From UA16 sp002292325 (GTDB taxonomy: Bacteria > Bacteroidota > Bacteroidia > Flavobacteriales_D > Sanyastnellaceae), in the NCBI GenBank assembly GCA_943788645.1, contig CALSRC010000011.1, positions 1 through 8,465 of the forward strand: 8,465 nucleotides of DNA, read 5' to 3'. The notes beneath the pieces are model-generated. The model was not told where the DNA came from. It worked only from the letters and a program-made list of their open reading frames with translations, and did not search any database. The number at the start of each line of letters is the position of its first letter. The stretch's first letter is position 1. Position numbers and translations under genes: made by a program. Of the stretch, positions 1-6,286 are shown in pieces.

Positions 1-409
1 GTAGGATGTACCGAGTTTCGATGGTCCCATTTCCTATAGCGGCCAGTGTGGCCTCTCTGTAAGCCTCAATGAGTCCTCCAACGCCTAGTTTCGTTCCTCC
101 AAAGTACCTAACAACGACGGCGAGGCACCCGGTTAATTTCCTTGAACGTAAGGCACCTAGAATAGGAGGGCCTGCGCTGTTGGAAGGTTCACCATCATCA
201 GAAGTACGCCAGCGGTCGCCTTCGGGTCCAATGCGAAAGGCATATGCATGATGCCGAGCATCATGGAACTCCTTTCTCAATCCGGCTAGAAGAGGGGCTA
301 CCTCTTCTTCAGATTGAATAGGGTAAACGAAGCCAAAGTGCTTAGAGCCCTTTGCTTTAAACAGGCCTTTGCATGGAGCCTGGATGGTATGATATTCATC
401 AGGTTCCAA
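1..409 (-). CDS. yigZ: YigZ/IMPACT family protein (3' end beyond the window)
   Basis: The first 136 codons are present and the reading frame is open to the left edge; family members are about 200 residues, so the C-terminal ferredoxin-like part is probably missing. The IMPACT N-terminal domain is clear: an FGFVYP segment near residue 25, HHAYAFRIG at 53-61, the hallmark SDDGEPSNSAGPPIL at 70-84 and VVVRYFGGTKLGVGGL at 98-113. The family is conserved but its biochemical role is poorly defined; eukaryotic IMPACT acts on translation control through GCN1, while bacterial YigZ is only loosely linked to RNA or nucleotide binding. No ATG exists in frame: upstream there is a stop codon, and the first sensible start is TTG at 409-407, inside the end of the dehydratase gene. 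This implies an 11-base overlap and likely translational coupling. A CTG a few codons earlier is a less likely start. Family assignment is secure, start moderately so. Confidence 0.92.
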   Translation of the reverse strand, partial: MEPDEYHTIQAPCKGLFKAKGSKHFGFVYPIQSEEEVAPLLAGLRKEFHDARHHAYAFRIGPEGDRWRTSDDGEPSNSAGPPILGALRSRKLTGCLAVVVRYFGGTKLGVGGLIEAYREATLAAIGNGTIETRYIL

Positions 410-2261
410 TGGTTTCTGGTTGGTATTCAGAAATCAAATGCTCAAGGAGCGACCGAGTCGCTGGGTGATCGCCTTTTTGCGTGGCGAGTTGCAGAATGGC
501 CTGGAGGCCCTCTTCCGTGAGAACTCCTTCTGAATTCGCACGCATAATTTTAGCGTGGTGTGTGGGGAGCAACTCGTCCTTTGAGGACAACAACTCCTCA
601 TGCATCTTTTCTCCTGGTCGCAATCCAGTAATGGAAATTTCAATGTCTTTCCCTTCTTCCAGCCCTGCGAGTGTGATCATTTTTTTCGCCAAATCCAAAA
701 TGCGCACCGACTTGCCCATATCAAAGACGAACACATTGTTCTTTTCACCCATGGCAGAAGCTTCGAGTACCAGCGAAACAGCCTCTGGAATGGTCATGAA
801 ATACCGTGTGACTTCAGCATCGGTGACCGTGACAGGCCCACCACGTTCGATTTGTTGGCGAAACAAAGGGATAACGGATCCATTGCTCCCGAGCACATTT
901 CCAAACCGAGTAATGACGCACTGCACGGACGATCGTTCAGCGACATGCATGACCAGTAATTCGGCCAATCGCTTTGTACACCCCATGATACTGGTTGGGT
1001 TCACGGCCTTGTCGGTTGAAATCATAACAAAGCGATGGCATTCCGATGCAATGGCGGCATTGAGCATGCGATAGGTTCCCAATACATTGGTTTCAAAAGC
1101 TTGCCATGGTTGACTCTCCATGAGTGGCACATGTTTATACGCTGCGGCATGAAACACGATGTCGGGTTTGAAAGCCTGCAGCGTATCGTGGGCTTGTTGT
1201 TCATCTCGAACATCGCCTACTTGCAAATCCACACGGCTGCGAATGCCTAATCTAACGAGTTCTAAATGCAAGTCATGCAGTGGCGTCTCGGCTTGATCAA
1301 TGGCCAACAATGCAGCTGGCTCGTGGGTCAATATTTGCCGAACAATTTCAGATCCAATGGAGCCTGCTGCGCCAGTAATGCACACACGTTTTCCCTTGAC
1401 GTTGGCCTGAGCGGCATCGGGAGATAATTGGATAGGCTCACGACCGAGTAGATCTTCAATATTCAATTCTCGAATTTGGCCTACTGAAAGTTCACCGTTG
1501 ATCCAGCGGTCGACGGGTGGGACGTCGAGCGGTCTGACGCCATGTCGCAGGGCCATATCGACCATCTTCCTCCGGCGTTCAGCCGGTAAATTTTGCACGC
1601 TCAAGATCAATCGATCTACCCGCCCATTTTGAAGAAGGCGTTCACCCTCGTCAGCATTGACTACATCGACCCCTTCTAGTTTTTTACCCATTTTATTGCG
1701 GTCATCATCAATGAACGCTACAACACGCAAACTTGACTCGCCAAGTTCCCTATCGATGGTATGTTTTGCAATGAGCCCTGCCTCTCCTGCGCCAAAGATG
1801 GCAACGGGCACTTGTGTGCCCGGGAGTCTTCGGTTATAGAGGTAAAGTGACTTGACCAACCAACGACTGGAGATCATGATCCCTGTCGTGATGAGCCATT
1901 CGATGCCAAGGATGGAAAATGGAATGAGATAAAGTTCACCGAACCATTCTGCGAAAACCAAATTGCCAGCAATAAATACACCGGTTGAAGAGAGATTGGT
2001 CAGGATGATGCGACGAGCATCCGCTAATCCGGTATGACGAATGATACCTGAAGAAGTCTTGAATAGTCGCATGACCACAAGTCGAACAGCGACATAGATT
2101 GGTAAAAAACCCACCCATACATCCCATTCATCTTCAGGTATTCTGAATTCGAACCGCAGCAGGAATGCTACAAAAAGGGCTACTATTCCGCTGACTAAAT
2201 CAATGACCGTAATAATCCACCGAGGGGCGTGCTGTTGAGGAAGTAGGCGTTTGAGCAGCAT
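399..2261 (-). CDS. Membrane-anchored nucleotide-sugar 4,6-dehydratase (CapD/PglF/WbpM family)
   Basis: This 620-residue protein matches the full-length family that converts UDP-GlcNAc-type sugars to 4-keto-6-deoxy intermediates for capsule, O-antigen or glycan synthesis. Four hydrophobic helices lie at about 15-36, 50-66, 90-104 and 111-131. A CoA-binding-like Rossmann domain starts at VAIFGAGEAG (153-162). The catalytic extended short-chain dehydrogenase domain has its NAD-binding glycine motif GAAGSIGSE at 297-305, AAAYKHVPLME at 372-382, STDKAVNP at 415-422 and MGCTK at 426-430. Met at 426 sits where most short-chain dehydrogenases have the catalytic Tyr, as known for the large inverting and retaining dehydratases WbpM, FlaA1 and PglF. 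A C-terminal LRPGEKMHEEL motif (547-557) is also typical. The catalytic half should face the cytoplasm at the inner membrane. It starts 11 bases after porT and overlaps yigZ. The exact sugar product cannot be told from sequence. Confidence 0.93.
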   Translation of the reverse strand: MLLKRLLPQQHAPRWIITVIDLVSGIVALFVAFLLRFEFRIPEDEWDVWVGFLPIYVAVRLVVMRLFKTSSGIIRHTGLADARRIILTNLSSTGVFIAGNLVFAEWFGELYLIPFSILGIEWLITTGIMISSRWLVKSLYLYNRRLPGTQVPVAIFGAGEAGLIAKHTIDRELGESSLRVVAFIDDDRNKMGKKLEGVDVVNADEGERLLQNGRVDRLILSVQNLPAERRRKMVDMALRHGVRPLDVPPVDRWINGELSVGQIRELNIEDLLGREPIQLSPDAAQANVKGKRVCITGAAGSIGSEIVRQILTHEPAALLAIDQAETPLHDLHLELVRLGIRSRVDLQVGDVRDEQQAHDTLQAFKPDIVFHAAAYKHVPLMESQPWQAFETNVLGTYRMLNAAIASECHRFVMISTDKAVNPTSIMGCTKRLAELLVMHVAERSSVQCVITRFGNVLGSNGSVIPLFRQQIERGGPVTVTDAEVTRYFMTIPEAVSLVLEASAMGEKNNVFVFDMGKSVRILDLAKKMITLAGLEEGKDIEISITGLRPGEKMHEELLSSKDELLPTHHAKIMRANSEGVLTEEGLQAILQLATQKGDHPATRSLLEHLISEYQPETIGT

Positions 2262-2272
2262 AGTGGAAAAAC

Positions 2273-3010
2273 TTACCCTTCAAACAAAAGGGACAAGATA
2301 AAGGACCGTGTTTTCAAGGATTGCAGTGGGGCAGAATAACGGCTTTCATCCTGAATTAAAATGTTGCGCTGGCCCAATTCAAATTTCCCTTCAATGCTGA
2401 ACTTAAAAAAAGGCAGGAAGATATCGACCCCGGCGCCCAGGTCAATGGAAGAATTTCCAGATTCCAGCCGCAAAATGTATTCGCTTTGCAATTGTTGATT
2501 GGTCTCTTCTTGAGATTGCATGTCCTTGCTCAATTTGCCTCCAAAAAGCGCATAGGCAGCAAAATTGCCAACTCGGTCTGTTCGCAATTTGAGCATAAGA
2601 GGGAAGTCTAAATAGACAGATTCAGTGCGCCTTTGCTTCAAGTCTATTTCTTCTTCTTTCAAGAACCTATATGCTAAGGTGCGGTCCTGAAAGGACAAAC
2701 CCGGCAAGAATCGAATGTGTACGTTCTTGGTTGCATTCCACGAGGCGACCAATGCAAGATTAAATCCGGCTTGTGGCGTATTGATGATGGCTTGGAGGCT
2801 ATCTGAAAATGTAAAGTCGGGCGTCAAATTCACATTGAAATCCGAACTGTTTCCAGACAAAGCAAAACCAAAATGGTATTTTTTGGTGTCAAAAGCGGCT
2901 AAGTTCTTTCGGACTTGCTGACTCAATGCAGCCGGGAGACTCCCAGCCAAAAAAACCACGCAGAGGAGGCAAGATTTAAGTAGGGGGATAAAAGGTGCGG
3001 TACGTTCCAT
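2273..3010 (-). CDS. porT: PorT/SprT, type IX secretion outer-membrane beta-barrel protein
   Basis: PorT is an outer-membrane-associated beta-barrel protein needed for T9SS export, and for gliding where that exists. Counting from the start chosen here (245 residues, usual size), a signal peptide covers residues 1-30 with a hydrophobic core about 10-25 and a likely cut after ALS. The mature protein begins QQVRKNLAAFD, then YHFGFALSGNSSDF from residue 45. PorT signatures follow: GFNLALV, PGLSFQDRTLAYRF at 103-116, ESVYLDFPLMLKLR at 130-143 and NFAAYALFGGK at 149-159. The C-terminus SFILSLLF resembles a last beta-strand. The frame extends upstream to a GTG at 3091, which would add 27 charged residues before the signal peptide and overlap the neighbouring gene; the ATG at 3010 directly precedes a normal signal peptide and is preferred. 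The gene lies between a membrane protein and a polysaccharide dehydratase, not beside ubiE as in many relatives. Confidence 0.88.
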   Translation of the reverse strand: MERTAPFIPLLKSCLLCVVFLAGSLPAALSQQVRKNLAAFDTKKYHFGFALSGNSSDFNVNLTPDFTFSDSLQAIINTPQAGFNLALVASWNATKNVHIRFLPGLSFQDRTLAYRFLKEEEIDLKQRRTESVYLDFPLMLKLRTDRVGNFAAYALFGGKLSKDMQSQEETNQQLQSEYILRLESGNSSIDLGAGVDIFLPFFKFSIEGKFELGQRNILIQDESRYSAPLQSLKTRSFILSLLFEG

Positions 3011-3071
3011 GCACGGTGTTGCTCTTAGGGTAAATCTACGAACGGATTCACCACGCTTCCTAGTATTGATT

Positions 3072-3617
3072 TTAGGTCGAAATCCAGACACGTTCCCAGA
3101 CCCAAGTAAAAATGGCCGTGATGGTCAATGACGCAAATACCCAAGCCATCGCAACAGTGCCAAGATAAAAAACAGGAGAGAAGAACATATCTAAAATCTC
3201 TGCCTGTTGGGTGTAGACTTCTTCAGAAGTTCGATCAGCGAGGGCGGGATTGGAAGCAATGAATTGAGCGAAAGCGACTGGATCATTGGTCATTGAACCA
3301 AGTAGTTCGAGTTGCTGTTCCTTTCGTTGTTCAATGCCATCAGGCACGACGCCATAGTACCACAGTCCTAAGGTCAAGATCAGAAGCACGGCATAACGCA
3401 ATGCTTTGCGTGCCGAAATTTTCCATCGAGTGACAAAGCTGGAATCCTGATCGATGGCGCTGTATGCCTCCATTGCTGAAATGACCGTGAGCCAGCCCAA
3501 ATTCAGCAATATCCCATACTGGCTCGATGCTTCCCACGTCCACGTGCCCAAACCTATGATCTTTAGTGTGATCCAGGAAGCAAGTGCCACAAGAAGAAGA
3601 AGCCACGATTTATCCAT
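3072..3617 (-). CDS. Four-helix membrane protein, DUF4199-like
   Basis: I do not recognise this 181-residue protein with certainty. It has four predicted membrane helices at about 4-23, 34-53, 73-91 and 146-170. Between helices three and four lies a polar, probably helical segment rich in Glu and Gln (about 95-142). This topology, size and the Gln/Glu-rich loop resemble the DUF4199 family of Bacteroidota, whose function is unknown. DUF4293, another small membrane family I associate with rho in this phylum, is an alternative, but the usual Arg-Ile-Gln start of that family is absent. No catalytic motif is visible. Its ATG lies inside the end of rho: the stop TAA of rho and this start share the eight bases ATGGATAA, so translation is likely coupled. 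The downstream porT start is 61 bases past its stop. The gene itself is well supported; the family is a guess. Confidence 0.8.
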   Translation of the reverse strand: MDKSWLLLLVALASWITLKIIGLGTWTWEASSQYGILLNLGWLTVISAMEAYSAIDQDSSFVTRWKISARKALRYAVLLILTLGLWYYGVVPDGIEQRKEQQLELLGSMTNDPVAFAQFIASNPALADRTSEEVYTQQAEILDMFFSPVFYLGTVAMAWVFASLTITAIFTWVWERVWIST

Positions 3618-5541
3618 TCATTGACGAGAGAAACTCCTCGTTGCTGCGCGTTTGTTCCATGCGTTCTTTCATGAACTCCATGGCTTCGACAGGGTTCATG
3701 TCTGCCAAATGTTTCCGAAGGACCCAGATACGCTGAAGTGTTTCCTTGTCCAAAAGCAAATCTTCACGGCGTGTCCCAGAAGTGAGGATATCAATGGCCG
3801 GAAATATTCGGCGATTCGATATACGCCGGTCCAATTGCAACTCCATATTGCCTGTGCCTTTAAATTCTTCGAAGATAACCTCGTCCATCTTCGAGCCTGT
3901 TTCAGTCAGCGCTGTCGCAATAATGGAGAGCGACCCGCCATTTTCAATGTTCCGAGCAGCTCCAAAGAACCGTTTGGGCTTTTGCAATGCGTTGGCTTCA
4001 ACTCCACCACTTAATATTTTCCCAGAACTAGGGGAAACCGTATTGTAAGCACGCGCCAAACGGGTGATGGAATCCAGAAGGATGCAAACATCATGACCGC
4101 ATTCTACCATGCGCTTGGCTTTTTCTAGCACCAAATTTGCGATTCGAACGTGCCGATCGGCCGGTTCGTCAAAAGTGGAGGCAATGACTTCAGCATTCAC
4201 ACTTCGCTTCATGTCCGTGACCTCCTCTGGTCGCTCGTCGATGAGTAAAATCAACAAGTACACTTCAGGGTGATTGAGTGCAATTGAATTCGCCACATCC
4301 TTGAGCAAGGTTGTTTTACCTGTTTTCGGCTGCGATACCAGCATACCCCGCTGCCCCTTGCCAACAGGCGCGAATAAATCCATGAGACGTGTGCTGATGT
4401 TGCCACCTCGGGTGCTCAATTTGAATTGTTCTTGTGGGAACAGGGGAGTCAAGAATTTAAATGGGATGCGATCACGAACCCATTCCGGCGACCGGCCGTT
4501 AATACTCATCACATCGATAAGCGGATAAAACTTTTCACCTATACGAGGTGGACGCACCTTCGCTACAACCGTATCACCAGTTTGCAGGGAGAATTGTTTG
4601 ATTTGACGGGATGTGAGGTAGACGTCGTCTGGTGAATTCAAATAGTTGTAATCCGCAGAACGCAGAAAGCCGAAACCTTCTTGCTGGATCTCCAAGACTC
4701 CTTCGGCGGTTATAATTCCGTCAAAATTGAATCCATGTTCTTCCGGCTCACTGATGTTCCGATCTCTTTTGTCATTGCGCCGATCTCCTCGTCGATCGTT
4801 CCGCTTGTCATTTCGGCGGTCATTTCGGCGGTCGCTTTCCCTTTCGTTTTGGCGGTCGCCGTCCCGGTCTCGGTCGTTGTTGCGGCTATTAGTGCGCTCG
4901 TTGTTTCTTCCACTGCCTCGGGCATTACCACGGTCATTGCCTCGGTCATTGCCTCGATCGTTGCCTCGATCTTCTTTGGAATCATTTGAGCGGTTGCTGT
5001 TTCGGTTGTTACCGCGGGTGTTCCGTGGTTCTCCTTGAGCAGCCTCGTCTCTGTTGTCGGAGTCGGCTTCCTTTTCTTGCTCTACTTGCCGTGCTCGCCT
5101 TTCACGAATTGCATCTCCCGGCTTTCGCTGACTTCGTGCATCCTTGGATCCTTCCTTGCTGGCCCCTTTGTCGTCGGCTTTGCCTTCAGAATTTTTGGGC
5201 GATGATGTCCCTCGGGTATTCGTCGTCCGCTTAACGTCTGCACCAGACGCGGCGTCGCGTTCACTTTTGCCTCTTCGGTCGGTGCCTTTTGGATCCGAGG
5301 CACCCTGAGAAACGACGTCAGCTTTAGCTTCAGCTTTGGTTTCATCCTTGGGTGCGGCCTTGGTTCGCGGTTTCGTCTGGGACTTGGGTTTCGATGGAGT
5401 AGGTTGCAAAGCCTGCTCATCCAAGATGCTATACACGAGATCCTGCTTTTTTAATTTTTCAGCTCGTGCAACGCCTAGTTTTTTCGCGATTTCCTTCAGG
5501 TCAGGAACCTTTTTCGCGTTCAATTCAATGATGTCGTACAT
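3610..5541 (-). CDS. rho: Transcription termination factor Rho with long disordered insertion
   Basis: Rho is the hexameric RNA helicase that ends transcription by RNA polymerase. Residues 1-45 form the Rho N-terminal helical domain. Residues 48-265 are a low-complexity, highly charged insertion, first rich in Lys, Ala, Ser and Asp, then in Arg, Asn and Asp with tandem DRGN and RRND units. The cold-shock-like RNA-binding domain covers about 270-345, with GFGFLR at 289-294. The ATPase core has the Walker A loop SQPKTGKTT (403-411), ERPEEVTDM (436-444) with the likely catalytic Glu, Walker B CILLDSITRLARAYN (486-500), the Q-loop SSGKILSGG (505-513) and the R-loop GTGNMEL near 562-568. At 643 residues it is far longer than E. 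coli Rho (419), entirely because of the insertion. Such insertions are common in Bacteroidota, and the one in Bacteroides thetaiotaomicron Rho is reported to drive phase separation. No key residue appears lost. A 173-base leader precedes it. Confidence 0.98.
   Translation of the reverse strand: MYDIIELNAKKVPDLKEIAKKLGVARAEKLKKQDLVYSILDEQALQPTPSKPKSQTKPRTKAAPKDETKAEAKADVVSQGASDPKGTDRRGKSERDAASGADVKRTTNTRGTSSPKNSEGKADDKGASKEGSKDARSQRKPGDAIRERRARQVEQEKEADSDNRDEAAQGEPRNTRGNNRNSNRSNDSKEDRGNDRGNDRGNDRGNARGSGRNNERTNSRNNDRDRDGDRQNERESDRRNDRRNDKRNDRRGDRRNDKRDRNISEPEEHGFNFDGIITAEGVLEIQQEGFGFLRSADYNYLNSPDDVYLTSRQIKQFSLQTGDTVVAKVRPPRIGEKFYPLIDVMSINGRSPEWVRDRIPFKFLTPLFPQEQFKLSTRGGNISTRLMDLFAPVGKGQRGMLVSQPKTGKTTLLKDVANSIALNHPEVYLLILLIDERPEEVTDMKRSVNAEVIASTFDEPADRHVRIANLVLEKAKRMVECGHDVCILLDSITRLARAYNTVSPSSGKILSGGVEANALQKPKRFFGAARNIENGGSLSIIATALTETGSKMDEVIFEEFKGTGNMELQLDRRISNRRIFPAIDILTSGTRREDLLLDKETLQRIWVLRKHLADMNPVEAMEFMKERMEQTRSNEEFLSSMNG
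4759..4830 (-). repeat. Degenerate 12-base tandem repeat coding RRND/KRND units in rho
   Basis: Six four-residue units run in series at Rho residues 238-261: RRND, RRND, KRND, RRGD, RRND and KRDR. At the DNA level each unit is 12 bases, with most differences at third codon positions or single residue changes. The period is a multiple of three, so gain or loss of a unit keeps the reading frame. The repeat makes a dense run of Arg and Lys just before the RNA-binding domain. Confidence 0.8.
4924..4971 (-). repeat. 12-base tandem repeat coding four DRGN units in rho
   Basis: Four consecutive 12-base units encode DRGN at Rho residues 191-206. On the coding strand each unit follows the pattern GAYCGWGGYAAY with only a few substitutions, and adjacent units are nearly identical at the base level. 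This suggests recent slippage or unequal exchange rather than only protein-level selection. It resembles an RG-rich RNA-binding, low-complexity segment. Confidence 0.85.
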
Positions 5542-5709
5542 CCAGTCTTTTAATAGAAAGTGGGTATTCTTGCTTGATTATGTTCTTTTATAATTCCACT
5601 TGTTCTGTCACTTGTGTAACATGCATGGCCAAGATGAAAAAAGGGGGACATTTCTTTTTCGCTTCCATCGGGATTGGCGAACTCCTCTAAAGAACAATGC
5701 AATGATAGG

Positions 5710-5717
5710 CAAATTTA
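5710..5717 (-). promoter_or_regulatory. Possible Bacteroidota -7 promoter box upstream of rho
   Basis: The minus strand reads TAAATTTG here, an exact match to the Bacteroidota primary sigma -7 consensus TAnnTTTG. It overlaps the end of the phosphoesterase gene and would give rho a leader of about 160 bases. No convincing TTG -33 element sits at the expected distance, so this is a weak call based on one short motif. Confidence 0.25.
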
Positions 5718-6248
5718 TCCAGTATTGGTCATTTTAATGCGATTGCCGAGCTCGATGACCTGCATATCGAGCAATTGGCCATCGTGAATTTGAAATTTTA
5801 TGAGCGTTCGCTTTTGATGAAAACCGTGATATCCGGCTGCACCGGGATTGCAATAGAGGCCTCCAAAGCTCGGGTCTTTCTCAATGCGGAGCAGGTGACT
5901 GTGGCCGCATAAGAATACGTCAGGTCGGTGTTCCTCTAGTAATCGCCGAATGCCTTTCGCGTAGCGTCCAGGACGGCCTCCTATGTGAATCATGAGAAAT
6001 CTGAGGCCCTGTATTTCCCAGCTCAAGCTCTCCTTGATTTCGGAACGAATCGTGCTGTTATCGATGTTCCCATACACGATACGGGCCTGGACTTTTGCCA
6101 ATCGCCTTATTTCATCAACGACCTCCAGTGTTCCCAAGTCTCCCGCGTGCCAAATTTCATCGCAGTTGGCCAAGTGATGGCTGATCCGATCGTCCCAATG
6201 TCCATGGTTGTCTGATAACAATCCGATGTGAACGTTTGATTTCGGCAC
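5715..6248 (-). CDS. YfcE/MJ0936-type metallophosphoesterase
   Basis: This 177-residue protein has the complete set of calcineurin-like metal-binding motifs of the small YfcE/MJ0936 phosphodiesterase family: SDNHG at 12-16 (Asp13, His15), GDLG at 36-39 (Asp37), GNID at 60-63 (Asn61), the histidine of MIHIGG (His88), and CGHSH at 114-118 (His116, His118), followed by NPGA at 134-137. The usual SDTHG is here SDNHG, a mild variation outside the metal ligands. Relatives hydrolyse phosphodiesters such as bis-pNPP or cyclic nucleotides with two metal ions; the natural substrate is generally unknown. It is probably cytoplasmic, as there is no signal peptide. The start is GTG at 6248; an in-frame stop lies 33 bases upstream and no other start codon occurs between, while the next Met falls beyond the catalytic motifs. 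It ends 173 bases before rho and may or may not be co-transcribed with it. Confidence 0.92.
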   Translation of the reverse strand: MPKSNVHIGLLSDNHGHWDDRISHHLANCDEIWHAGDLGTLEVVDEIRRLAKVQARIVYGNIDNSTIRSEIKESLSWEIQGLRFLMIHIGGRPGRYAKGIRRLLEEHRPDVFLCGHSHLLRIEKDPSFGGLYCNPGAAGYHGFHQKRTLIKFQIHDGQLLDMQVIELGNRIKMTNTG

Positions 6249-6270
6249 GGTGTTTGAAAATTTAGCGGTG

Positions 6271-6282
6271 TACGTAAATTAG
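6271..6282 (+). promoter_or_regulatory. Possible promoter -7 region for the OmpA-family gene
   Basis: TTTG at 6253-6256 is followed after 18 bases by TAAATTAG (6275-6282), one mismatch from the Bacteroidota box TAnnTTTG. Transcription would then begin at or just after the ATG at 6287, implying a leaderless message or use of the second in-frame ATG at 6299. This rests on short motifs only. Confidence 0.22.
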
Positions 6283-6286
6283 AAGC

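Noticed and set aside
481..1074. 197-codon open frame on the plus strand
   Set aside because: It lies fully opposite the dehydratase catalytic domain, whose motifs are intact; its own translation shows no family features.
3011..3091. Extended N-terminus of PorT beginning at GTG 3091
   Set aside because: It would put 27 charged residues before a normal signal peptide and overlap the upstream gene; the ATG at 3010 fits better.
4924..4971. Short regular repeats as a CRISPR array
   Set aside because: The units are contiguous 12-mers without spacers and encode DRGN in frame within Rho.
4681..5038. Long overlapping open frames on the plus strand opposite the Rho repeats, one encoding an Arg/Ser-rich peptide
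   Set aside because: They arise from the biased repeat composition of the rho insertion on the other strand. Rho is certain here and the opposite frames have no recognisable domain.
5641..5672. Possible terminator: A-run, G-run, then CTTTTTC between the phosphoesterase and rho
   Set aside because: The pairing is only A/T-rich arms of about six bases with no GC stem, too weak to call a terminator on either strand.
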